Of a stretch of DNA of 64,000 bases, positions 1 to 7,595 are shown piece after piece. How positions within the stretch are numbered: the stretch's first letter is position 1; every line of letters starts with the position of its first letter. A program made the position numbers and the translations under genes. The notes under the pieces were generated by a model. It was given only the letters and a program-made list of their open reading frames with translations. It had not been told where the DNA came from and did not search any database. The stretch comes from Candidatus Albibeggiatoa sp. nov. NOAA (GTDB lineage: Bacteria > Pseudomonadota > Gammaproteobacteria > Beggiatoales > Beggiatoaceae), in assembly GCA_025800385.1 (NCBI GenBank), contig JAOXRS010000244.1, positions 172,286 through 236,285 on the forward strand. The letters run 5' to 3'.

Positions 1-132
1 CCTCAATTTAAGAATCTTATTGAAAAATATACTTTCTTTGAAGACTTTCCAGAAGAGCTATTATTAGACCCAGAGCACAAAAAGCTTTATGCACCTTCCG
101 CTTATTCTGACCAAGAAGAGGTATCATCATGA
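1..132 (+). CDS. C-terminal end of an unidentified protein (5' end outside window)
   Basis: Frame 1 is open from the first base and ends in TGA at 130-132, giving the last 43 residues of a protein (ending ...SDQEEVSS). I do not recognise the family: the fragment is rich in Phe, Leu and Glu and has no visible motif. The stop overlaps the start of the next gene in an ATGA arrangement, so the two are probably translationally coupled and share an operon. It could be an antitoxin-like or accessory partner of the nuclease that follows, but nothing in the sequence proves this. Confidence 0.55.
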   Translation, partial: PQFKNLIEKYTFFEDFPEELLLDPEHKKLYAPSAYSDQEEVSS

Positions 133-1025
133 GCAGAAAACTAGTAAGCTTTGACTGGGCAATCAAGAAAATCCTTAGAAGCAAGGCCAATTTCGCTATT
201 TTAGAAGGCTTTTTAAGCGAACTACTGAAAACAGACATTACTATTCTGCAAGTACTAGAAAGTGAAAGCAATCAAGCATACGAAAATGATAAATATAACC
301 GTGTTGATGTTAAAGTCAAAAATAGCCAAGGCAAAATCATTATCATCGAAGTGCAATACAGCCGAGAATATGACTTTTTACAACGTATTTGCTACGGCGT
401 ATCCAAAGATATAGTCGAATATATGCAAGAAGGCATGGCCTACTCAGAAATCAGTAAAGTAATCTCTGTGAGTATTTTGTACTTCAATTTGGGCTTAGGC
501 GAAGACTATATTTACAAAGGCGAAACTAATTTTGTTGGCATCCACTTAAATGACCAATTACAATTAAATGATAAACAAAAACAGAAATTCCAAAAACAGC
601 ATGTTGCTGAAATTTTTCCAGAATACTATCTCATCAAAGTAAACAAATTCAATGATGTAGCTAAAGACAGCTTAGATGAATGGATTTACTTTCTGAAACA
701 TGCAGAAGTCAAAGATGAATTTCATGCAAAAGGGTTAAACGAAGCCAAAGAAAAACTAGACTTGCTGCAATTAGACGATAAACAACGTGCTGCATATCGT
801 GCTTACCAAGAAGACCTACACTATCAAGCCAGTATGTTTGACTCATCTTATGGCGATGGCTATGGAGAAGGCAAGAAAGCTGGAAAAGAAGAGGGTGCAA
901 CGCAAAAAGCACAAGAAACAGCAAAAAAAATGCTAATGAAAGGCTATGAATTTAGTGAAATTATAGAATTAACAGGGTTAAGTATTGAACAAATAATAAC
1001 GTTATCAAAAAAGACTGAATTATAA
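129..1025 (+). CDS. Rpn family PD-(D/E)XK nuclease / putative transposase
   Basis: 298 residues. The N-terminal half matches the PDDEXK_2 (Rpn, recombination-promoting nuclease) family: an FDWAIKKIL start, then a nuclease core with D60 followed by the E74-V-Q76 strand after a hydrophobic IIII stretch. The YDFLQRICYGVSKD segment is typical of the family. The C-terminal part is charged, with a Gly/Lys/Glu-rich GYGEGKKAGKEEG linker and a short helix-turn-helix-like tail (FSEIIELTGLSIEQI), also seen in family members. Such proteins are often annotated as transposases, but the E. coli Rpn proteins are DNA endonucleases that promote RecA-independent recombination. There are no terminal inverted repeats here, so I see a chromosomal nuclease gene and no active element. 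The start overlaps the preceding stop by 4 bases. The gene runs convergently into comEC with 21 bases between. Confidence 0.85.
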   Translation: MSRKLVSFDWAIKKILRSKANFAILEGFLSELLKTDITILQVLESESNQAYENDKYNRVDVKVKNSQGKIIIIEVQYSREYDFLQRICYGVSKDIVEYMQEGMAYSEISKVISVSILYFNLGLGEDYIYKGETNFVGIHLNDQLQLNDKQKQKFQKQHVAEIFPEYYLIKVNKFNDVAKDSLDEWIYFLKHAEVKDEFHAKGLNEAKEKLDLLQLDDKQRAAYRAYQEDLHYQASMFDSSYGDGYGEGKKAGKEEGATQKAQETAKKMLMKGYEFSEIIELTGLSIEQIITLSKKTEL

Positions 1026-1046
1026 ATACATATAATTTCGCTGCTA

Positions 1047-3437
1047 CTAATAATGCCAAATCTGCCGCCTTTGCTCTCGTGCCAAAATAGGTTTTAAAAA
1101 ATCATGACTATTTGGATCAAAATGAATTGCTCCCGTTTCGGCTGTATTCAATGTTTGGATATTGAAACGTTGATAGCGTCGCACAATGTCAGGATGCGGA
1201 TGTCGAAAATGGTTTAAATAGCGCGTTGAAAATATCACCACTTTTGGATTCACTACGCGAATAAATGGTGTCGATGATGATGTTTTACTGCCATGATGTG
1301 GTGCAATAAGTACATCGGCCTGTAGATTTTTAGATAATAACGATAGCTCGACTTGACTGGAAATATCTCCCGCTAACAACATGCTGTGATTTTTCCCCGT
1401 TATTTTTAAAACACAACTTCTATCATTTCTGTTTCTATAATTTCTGGTAGGGTGCAATATTTCAAAATAAACCCCATCCCACTGCCATTGTTGCCCTGCC
1501 TTGCATAATGCGATAGGCACTTGTTGCTGTAACGGCACTTTTAGAAAATCTTGAATTCTGCCTATTTCGGTCGCACCTGTTAAAATTTGCTGAATCGGGA
1601 TATTTTGTACAATTACATTAACCCCTCCAATATGATCGCTATCCCCATGACTGGCAATCAGTAAATCTAAGTGTCTAAATTGCTGGGTTTTTAAATGGGG
1701 TACAATAACGCTTTTTGACATCCATTGACTAGCAGCATCATACATAAGTTGATGATTTTGAGTTCTAATTACTGTTGCTAAACTTTGTCCAACATCCAAT
1801 ACTGTGAATGCAAATTCTCCATGTTGTATGGTTTTCGGTGTTGAAATGGTAAAAAATAGAGGTAGCAGCCCAATTAAACCAAGCCAGCGAATATGAAACC
1901 CTCTCGGTGCGAATAAAGTAAATAAGCTGAACAAAGTGAGTGATATTGTGAATAAATTCAAATTAGTTGCTAATGTATGTAATAAACTGCTATAAGGCTG
2001 CTCTATTCCTTGAATGAAGTGAACTGTTTTAAATAGCCGAACCAGTAAGTCAGAAATAAAATAGAAAACTGGCAATGCTAACCACGTTGAAAATATGGAT
2101 AATAAAATACTGAAAAAGATAGCAGGCAGGATAATAAAGCTTGTAAGCGGAATAAGTAGCAAATTACACAAAATGGGAGATAGGATAACAGGGGTTTGGA
2201 AAAAATAATAAGAAAGCGGAAAAGCGACTAAAGAGAGGATGGCTTGAAGCAAAATAAGCTGGACAAACCATGTCCTTAAATGGATACCTGAGGCTTGATA
2301 CCATTTTCGCCTTATGGGAGATAAATGTATAAATTGAGAAAAATACACCAGCGTGCTGACTAAAATAAATGATAACCAAAAGCCAGCAGAAAGCGTGGAT
2401 AAAGGATCATATAGCAATACAAATGCTAAAGCTAAACTGATTCGATGTGACACACTTAAATGACGATCTAACAAGTTTGGCATGAGAAAACCCAGTATCA
2501 TCATAAAGGCACGTTGTGCGGAGATGCTAAATCCAGCCAAGAAAACGTAAAATGAGACGGCAAGTAATGTAACGATAGTCGCAAAATAAATACTCGGCAG
2601 CCATAATGCAACGTTACCTAAGTGACTCCATAGTCGGCGCGAAATAAAAAATGTAACCAATGCGATGCTGCTAACATGTAAACCTGAAATCGCAACTAAA
2701 TGGCTTGTACCTGTTTGACGAAATAAATTCCATTGTTGACTAGAAATTAAACTACGCTCTCCCAATCCCATCGCCAAAATAATACCTGCATTGGGTAAAT
2801 CAATGACTAAGTTTTTTATATGCTGAATCAACTGATAACGTATTGTTTGAGGGTGGTAATCTCTTGATGAATCAAGCCATATCGGCTTTTCAGTGCGGTT
2901 AATATTGCCAATGGCGATAATTCGCTGTGAGAATAAATATTTAGCATAATCAAAACCCGTAAAGTTAACTGTGCCATGAGGACGTTTGAGTTTTACGGTG
3001 AATTGCCATAACTGATCAGGTGCGACTGATAGTATTTGATTGTCCTTAACATACCATTTTAATCTGACTTTGCTATGAAATGGATAAAACTGGTCTTGAT
3101 AAACAAAATGGCTAGCATGTAAATCAAATTGAGTGTTAAACTTGTTTTGTGTGGGGATACTAACAATGCGGCCTTGAATCGTGATTTTTTGCCCTTCGAT
3201 TTCTTTTGGTAATTGTTGTGCTAATATAGCCTGCGCATTCCAGAACATCCATAGAAAGCCTAAAATGATGCAAATAACACAGACTATAAAAAATCTCATA
3301 CTTCTTGCATATAAAACGATTATTCCCAGTCCAACAATCATTGCCAATAGCAGCCAAACCCATTGTATATTGGGCAACGCTGTAAGTTGTTGACAGATTA
3401 ATATCCCTAATAAAAAAGCAATAATTGCTAAGCGCAT
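1047..3437 (-). CDS. comEC: ComEC/Rec2 family DNA-uptake channel protein
   Basis: About 796 residues with the three-part ComEC build: an N-terminal DUF4131 region (roughly 20-190), a polytopic Competence domain (roughly 215-480, with the SGLHVSSIA motif), and a C-terminal metallo-beta-lactamase-like domain (roughly 555-780) carrying HGDSDHIGG and an APHHGSK segment. ComEC forms the inner-membrane channel that takes up single-stranded DNA. The frame stays open upstream to 3647, but that part lies antisense to the DUF2062 gene and does not look like ComEC. I therefore start at the ATG at 3437, which gives the usual MRLAIIAFLLG membrane start. The divergent DUF2062 start lies only 13 bases away. 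Confidence 0.92.
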   Translation of the reverse strand: MRLAIIAFLLGILICQQLTALPNIQWVWLLLAMIVGLGIIVLYARSMRFFIVCVICIILGFLWMFWNAQAILAQQLPKEIEGQKITIQGRIVSIPTQNKFNTQFDLHASHFVYQDQFYPFHSKVRLKWYVKDNQILSVAPDQLWQFTVKLKRPHGTVNFTGFDYAKYLFSQRIIAIGNINRTEKPIWLDSSRDYHPQTIRYQLIQHIKNLVIDLPNAGIILAMGLGERSLISSQQWNLFRQTGTSHLVAISGLHVSSIALVTFFISRRLWSHLGNVALWLPSIYFATIVTLLAVSFYVFLAGFSISAQRAFMMILGFLMPNLLDRHLSVSHRISLALAFVLLYDPLSTLSAGFWLSFILVSTLVYFSQFIHLSPIRRKWYQASGIHLRTWFVQLILLQAILSLVAFPLSYYFFQTPVILSPILCNLLLIPLTSFIILPAIFFSILLSIFSTWLALPVFYFISDLLVRLFKTVHFIQGIEQPYSSLLHTLATNLNLFTISLTLFSLFTLFAPRGFHIRWLGLIGLLPLFFTISTPKTIQHGEFAFTVLDVGQSLATVIRTQNHQLMYDAASQWMSKSVIVPHLKTQQFRHLDLLIASHGDSDHIGGVNVIVQNIPIQQILTGATEIGRIQDFLKVPLQQQVPIALCKAGQQWQWDGVYFEILHPTRNYRNRNDRSCVLKITGKNHSMLLAGDISSQVELSLLSKNLQADVLIAPHHGSKTSSSTPFIRVVNPKVVIFSTRYLNHFRHPHPDIVRRYQRFNIQTLNTAETGAIHFDPNSHDFLKPILAREQRRQIWHY

Positions 3438-3450
3438 GATGTTGTAACGT

Positions 3451-4008
3451 ATGGCTAGAAAATTTTTTAAACGGATGTTGCCGCATCCCAAAACATTTAA
3501 ATCACACCCGCACTTACAGTTTTTAGGTGACTGGTTACACGAGCCAAATTTGTGGCATTTAAATCGAAAATCTTTGGCTGGTGGGATGGCTGTGGGTTTA
3601 TTTTCGGCATTTATCCCTTTTCCACTACAAATGCTATGGGCGGCCATTTTAGCAATTTATTTTAAAGTGAATATCCCGCTTGCCGTTTCCCTAGTTTGGC
3701 TGACTAATCCTATCACAATTCCTCCCATGTTTTATTTAGCTTATCGCTTAGGTGCATTTATGATGGGCTTGTCGCCGAAAAATATTGATCTGACGCTAGA
3801 AATGGATCAGCTGATGCAAATCTTTGCAAATTCGTGGCAACCTCTATTATTAGGTTCTTTTACGATGGGATTAATATTCGCCGTTATTGGTTATTACACA
3901 GTAAATATTTTATGGAAAAGACATGTGAAACATTTGTGGGATAAAAGATGTGCAAAACGTAAATTAGCAAAAAATCAATTGAATGCAGGACAATATAAAG
4001 AAGTTTGA
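3451..4008 (+). CDS. DUF2062 domain-containing membrane protein
   Basis: 185 residues. The pattern FLGDWLHEPNLWHLNR, then AVGLFSAFIPFPLQM and VWLTNPITIPPMFYLAYRLG, is the hallmark of DUF2062. There are probably three membrane segments (about 47-70, 75-100 and 130-155) and a basic C-terminus. The function is unknown; in proteobacteria the family often neighbours comEC or lpxK/msbA-type genes, as here. The start at 3451 matches the family's usual MxRRxFKRxLPHP opening. The promoter must overlap the start of comEC, since only 13 bases separate the two initiation codons. Confidence 0.85.
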   Translation: MARKFFKRMLPHPKTFKSHPHLQFLGDWLHEPNLWHLNRKSLAGGMAVGLFSAFIPFPLQMLWAAILAIYFKVNIPLAVSLVWLTNPITIPPMFYLAYRLGAFMMGLSPKNIDLTLEMDQLMQIFANSWQPLLLGSFTMGLIFAVIGYYTVNILWKRHVKHLWDKRCAKRKLAKNQLNAGQYKEV

Positions 4009-4060
4009 AAAGATTGAATTGAAATAAAGTGGGTACTAAATAGGTAGGTATTCAAAACAA

Positions 4061-4092
4061 ATCCTTTCAAGCCATAGCCAACCTGAAAGGAT
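4061..4092 (-). terminator. Bidirectional terminator-like hairpin between DUF2062 gene and rplS
   Basis: A perfect 9-base inverted repeat (ATCCTTTCA at 4061-4069 and TGAAAGGAT at 4084-4092) with a 14-base loop lies between two convergent genes. On the minus strand it is followed by a T-rich stretch (TTTGTTTTG), as expected for the end of the rpsP-rplS operon. Confidence 0.6.
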
Positions 4093-4106
4093 ATGAAGCA
4101 AGCCAA

Positions 4107-4484
4107 TTACTGCGCAGCTGCTTGTTGAGCTGGTTTCTTGCTAGGGATTTTTTCTTTAATACGTGCTGCTTTACCACGTAAGTTACGCATGTAGTACAAT
4201 TTAGCACGACGTACGTCACCACGGCGTTTTACTTTAATTTCTTGAATAAGCGGGCTGTAAGTTTGGAAAACACGCTCAACGCCTTCACCATGAGAAATCT
4301 TACGTACAGTGAATGCAGAATGCAAACCACGGTTACGTACAGCAATCACTAAGCCTTCAAAGGCCTGTAAACGCTCACGGTTACCTTCTTTTACCTTAAT
4401 TTGAACAACGACAGTGTCACCCGGATTAAATTCTGGGATGTCTTTGCCCATTTGTTCTTGTTCTAGTTGCTGGATAATGTTCAT
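4107..4484 (-). CDS. rplS: 50S ribosomal protein L19
   Basis: 125 residues and clearly L19: [29 protein letters not shown] is split across the family's conserved start, then GVERVFQ.YSP and [14 protein letters not shown] follow. L19 sits at the 30S-50S interface. The C-terminus carries an extra Lys/Ala/Gln tail beyond the usual ~115 residues. It is the last gene of the rpsP-rimM-trmD-rplS operon and its ATG overlaps the trmD stop (ATGA). Confidence 0.98.
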   Translation of the reverse strand: MNIIQQLEQEQMGKDIPEFNPGDTVVVQIKVKEGNRERLQAFEGLVIAVRNRGLHSAFTVRKISHGEGVERVFQTYSPLIQEIKVKRRGDVRRAKLYYMRNLRGKAARIKEKIPSKKPAQQAAAQ

Positions 4485-5230
4485 GTTTGTACTCCCTTCA
4501 AATCGTTAATAAATTCGTCAAGTAAAGCCTGCTGACGCGTTGTCAATTCAAGCTTGTCTAATAAGTCAGGACGTTTTTGCCATGTGCGTCCCAGTGCTTG
4601 CTTATGTCGCCAGTTTTCAATCGCCTGATGATGACCTTCTAATAACACAGCAGGAACAGACTGATTATCAATCACTTCAGGGCGTGTATAGTGAGGATAA
4701 TCGAGTAAACCTTGATAAAAGGAATCTTCAACTGCTGAGTTTTCATGACCTAATGCCCCCGGAATTTGCCGAGTCAGTGCGTCAATCATCACCATTGCTG
4801 CGAGTTCACCACCGCTTAATACATAGTCGCCAATAGACCATTCTTCATCAATATCGTGCTCAATCACACGCTCGTCAATCCCTTCATAGCGTCCAGAAAC
4901 AAATAGGAGGTTTTGATGTTGGGAAAGCTCGCGGATACCTGATTGATCTAAACAACGTCCTTGCGGTGATAAGTAAATCACTTTGGGCTTAGACTGAAAC
5001 TGGTCTTTTGCTGCTTGAATGCAATCGCGCACAGGCTGTACTTGCATCACCATGCCTGCACCACCACCATAAGGCCTATCGTCTACTCTACGATGTTTAT
5101 CTTGGCTGTAGTCACGCACATTCCACAAGCTGAGTTGCAACAGTTTGCGTTCTAAGGCGCGTGCCACAATGCCACCACAACGTAATGCAGTAAACATCTC
5201 TGGAAACAGAGTAATAACGCCAATGTGCAT
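4481..5230 (-). CDS. trmD: tRNA (guanine37-N1)-methyltransferase
   Basis: 249 residues from the ATG at 5230. TrmD methylates G37 next to the anticodon using S-adenosylmethionine and prevents +1 frameshifting. The trefoil-knot segments are present: [24 protein letters not shown] and [15 protein letters not shown], followed by the [16 protein letters not shown] region. The frame extends to a TTG at 5245, but the family begins [13 protein letters not shown], so 5230 is preferred. It overlaps rplS by 4 bases and is preceded by rimM. Confidence 0.97.
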   Translation of the reverse strand: MHIGVITLFPEMFTALRCGGIVARALERKLLQLSLWNVRDYSQDKHRRVDDRPYGGGAGMVMQVQPVRDCIQAAKDQFQSKPKVIYLSPQGRCLDQSGIRELSQHQNLLFVSGRYEGIDERVIEHDIDEEWSIGDYVLSGGELAAMVMIDALTRQIPGALGHENSAVEDSFYQGLLDYPHYTRPEVIDNQSVPAVLLEGHHQAIENWRHKQALGRTWQKRPDLLDKLELTTRQQALLDEFINDLKGVQT

Positions 5231-5304
5231 AGTTTCAGTTAACAATTATCAATAGCCATTATCAGTGCTTGGCGCGAAGATAATAGGCCATTTTGGTGGA
5301 TAGT

Positions 5305-5814
5305 TTAAAATGCTGGATCCCAGTCAACTAAAATCTGTTGCTGTTGTAGGTCAACTTGAATAATAAATTGTGGAATCAAAAAGGGAATAAGACGTTCTGT
5401 TTCACCTTTGACCACTAATACATCATTTGACCCTGTTTCAATCAAGTAGTCGACTGTGCCGAATTCAATACCATCTTGATTGATGACTTTTAAACCAACT
5501 AAATCTGACCAGTAATATTCATCATCCTCAGTGGGTGGTAACTGGTCGCGCGAAATGGCAATTTTACTGCCTAATAATAAGGCGGCTTGTTCTCTAGTCT
5601 GGCAAGTTTCTAAGCGCACAATAATACCTTTACCATGCGGCTTACCTTCACAGACATTAACCGTTTGCCATTGCTGATGTTGATATAATTGCCAAGGCGA
5701 ATAGGCGAGGATGTTTTTAATGGGACGAGTATAAGAATACACTTTCACCCAACCTCGTACCCCATAGATACCGTTGATACGCCCAACAATAATTCGCCGC
5801 GACTGGTCAGACAT
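5305..5814 (-). CDS. rimM: 16S rRNA processing protein RimM
   Basis: 169 residues with the N-terminal RimM fold (VGRINGIYGVRGWVKVYSYT) and the C-terminal PRC-barrel (EYYWSDLVGLKVIN ... LIPFLIPQFI). RimM assists maturation of the 30S head by binding S19. It lies in the canonical order between rpsP (3 bases upstream) and trmD (74 bases downstream). Confidence 0.97.
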   Translation of the reverse strand: MSDQSRRIIVGRINGIYGVRGWVKVYSYTRPIKNILAYSPWQLYQHQQWQTVNVCEGKPHGKGIIVRLETCQTREQAALLLGSKIAISRDQLPPTEDDEYYWSDLVGLKVINQDGIEFGTVDYLIETGSNDVLVVKGETERLIPFLIPQFIIQVDLQQQQILVDWDPAF

Positions 5815-5817
5815 TAA

Positions 5818-6108
5818 TTATGCTGCTTCTGCAACGGCTTCAGCTGTCGCAACAACTTGAGAAGCTGTTTTACGGTAATCTTTTACTAATTTTTTAACAC
5901 GCTCAGATGTTTGCGCACCATGACCTAACCAGTGCTCTAAACGTTCTAAATTAATACGCAACGTTTCTTCTTGACCAGAAGCTAATGGGTTGAAGAAACC
6001 TAAACGTTCGATATAGCGGCCATCACGACGACTACGAGAGTCAGTCACAACAAAGTGATAGAAAGGACGCTTTTTAGAACCACCGCGAGATAAACGGATT
6101 GTAACCAT
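5818..6108 (-). CDS. rpsP: 30S ribosomal protein S16
   Basis: 96 residues starting [20 protein letters not shown], followed by [16 protein letters not shown], the standard S16 sequence, with an Ala/Val-rich tail. It is the first gene of the operon, with a clear sigma70-type promoter 40-70 bases upstream. Confidence 0.98.
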   Translation of the reverse strand: MVTIRLSRGGSKKRPFYHFVVTDSRSRRDGRYIERLGFFNPLASGQEETLRINLERLEHWLGHGAQTSERVKKLVKDYRKTASQVVATAEAVAEAA

Positions 6109-6147
6109 TGATTTATATACCTATGCTAACACCAATGAAAACTCGCA

Positions 6148-6176
6148 ATTATATGAAATAATTAAGTGAAAAACAA
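6148..6176 (-). promoter_or_regulatory. Putative sigma70 promoter of the rpsP operon
   Basis: On the minus strand a TTGTTT -35 box (6171-6176) is separated by 17 bases from a perfect TATAAT -10 box (6148-6153), ending 39 bases before the rpsP ATG. The spacing and the -10 match are what a strong ribosomal-protein promoter would show. The rest of 6177-6395 is AT-rich, with no gene or obvious terminator. Confidence 0.6.
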
Positions 6177-6395
6177 TTTATAAATCGGATTTTTTTAAAT
6201 CAGGGGCAAAAGCTTGATAGCCTAGCACTTTTTTATACGTCATTATTTATGAAGTGTAGACTATTATTTAGATAAGTGATGATTGAATTTATGAAATCGA
6301 AAAAATATTATTCATGACTTTGAAACCAAATAGTTTTGTGAATAATTGCAACGCCATTTTATGCTGAAAATAAGCCATGTTTGTAAAGAATAATC

Positions 6396-6800
6396 TTATC
6401 CTTTCAACCAAGTTTCCAGAATCATCTTTGCAGCAACAGCATCAATAAACGCTTCTTTTTGTCCTATCTCTTCTAAGTATTCATGTGCCGCTACGGAGGT
6501 TAACGTCTCATCAACCAAATACACAGGCAGATTATAACGTTGTTCTAACTCTGCCTTGAAGTCATGAATGGCTTGAGTGATTTTATTTTGCGAGCCGTCG
6601 GCATGTTGTGATAAACCTAACACCAAAGCATGGGGCTGCCACTCAGCAATATACTGTTGGATTTGTTGCCAAGGTATTTGTTTATTTTTACTGATTTTGA
6701 GAACAGCTAACGGTCTAGCGGATTGGGTTAGGGTTTGGCCAACAGCAACGCCAATTCTGCGCCGCCCATAGTCAAAGGCCAACAAAGTCTGAACGGTCAT
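6396..6800 (-). CDS. ruvX: Holliday-junction resolvase-like / pre-16S rRNA nuclease YqgF
   Basis: 134 residues, RNase-H-like YqgF family: LAFDYGRRRIGVAVG at the start, VDETLTSVAAHEYL in the middle and DAVAAKMILETWL at the end supply the usual acidic catalytic residues. In E. coli YqgF matures the 5' end of 16S rRNA; the resolvase role is older and less certain. The gene starts 6 bases after yqgE, the common gammaproteobacterial order. Confidence 0.95.
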   Translation of the reverse strand: MTVQTLLAFDYGRRRIGVAVGQTLTQSARPLAVLKISKNKQIPWQQIQQYIAEWQPHALVLGLSQHADGSQNKITQAIHDFKAELEQRYNLPVYLVDETLTSVAAHEYLEEIGQKEAFIDAVAAKMILETWLKG

Positions 6801-6806
6801 TATAAA

Positions 6807-7379
6807 TTAACTATGTCCTGCTTGGGTCGATAATAAATTAATATCAATCCCTAATTTTGAAGCGGCTGCTTGCCAACGGTTTTCTGCTGGAATATTAAAA
6901 ATAATGTCATTATCATTGGCTGGAATACTTAACCATGTATTTTCCAACATTTCTTGCTCAAGTTGTCCTGCCGACCAGCCCGCATAACCCAATGCAATTA
7001 GTACATTATCAGGTCCACTACCGTCAGCCATCGCCTGCAATATATCTTGAGAAGTGGTAATCGCCATTTGATCTTGCAAAATCAACATCGCATCCCAGTT
7101 TTTGTCACTGGGTTCATGTAATACAAAGCCACGTTCTTTTTGCACAGGCCCACCGTCAAATACAGGCATACGATCAGCAACTGGATTATGAGACTCAATC
7201 TCCATATGCTCCAACACTTGACCCACGTCAACACCTGAAATAGGGCGATTGATTATAATACCCATTGCGCCATCGTCATTGTGCATACAGACATAAGTGA
7301 CTGTTTGTGCAAAATGTGGATCGTCCAAATTTGGCATTGCAATCAATAAATGATTAGTTAAATAAGTTGTTTCTATCAT
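6807..7379 (-). CDS. yqgE: YqgE/AlgH family protein
   Basis: 190 residues of the YqgE/AlgH (DUF179) family: LTNHLLIAMPNLDDPHFAQTV, GAMGIIINRP, VFDGGPVQKERGFVLH and LGYAGWSAGQLEQE are all diagnostic. The biochemical function is unsettled; in Pseudomonas it was linked to alginate regulation. It precedes ruvX in a two-gene unit. The 216 bases upstream to the divergent P-ATPase are AT-rich and must hold both promoters. Confidence 0.95.
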   Translation of the reverse strand: MIETTYLTNHLLIAMPNLDDPHFAQTVTYVCMHNDDGAMGIIINRPISGVDVGQVLEHMEIESHNPVADRMPVFDGGPVQKERGFVLHEPSDKNWDAMLILQDQMAITTSQDILQAMADGSGPDNVLIALGYAGWSAGQLEQEMLENTWLSIPANDNDIIFNIPAENRWQAAASKLGIDINLLSTQAGHS

Positions 7380-7595
7380 GAGTATCGCAATAATTTTTTT
7401 AGTTAGTTTTAAATTTAAAAGATTTCTTGTAACTAACTAAACAACAATTTTTACATGAATGTTCAAGTAAATAGCTTATATAGCAGACTTATATTACCGC
7501 GTTTAGTTAATGAATACTAGTATAAAATTACAATTTTTTTAAAATTCACCAGTATTACGCATTTATGTCAAACTGATTCCACATTATAAGAAATT

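Noticed and set aside
129..1025. Active insertion sequence around the Rpn-type gene
   Set aside because: No terminal inverted repeats or target-site duplication seen; the downstream side is the comEC 3' end, 21 bases away.
3438..3647. N-terminal extension of comEC by 70 residues
   Set aside because: It is antisense to the start of the DUF2062 gene and Cys/Lys/Asn-rich without ComEC character; the ATG at 3437 gives the normal family start.
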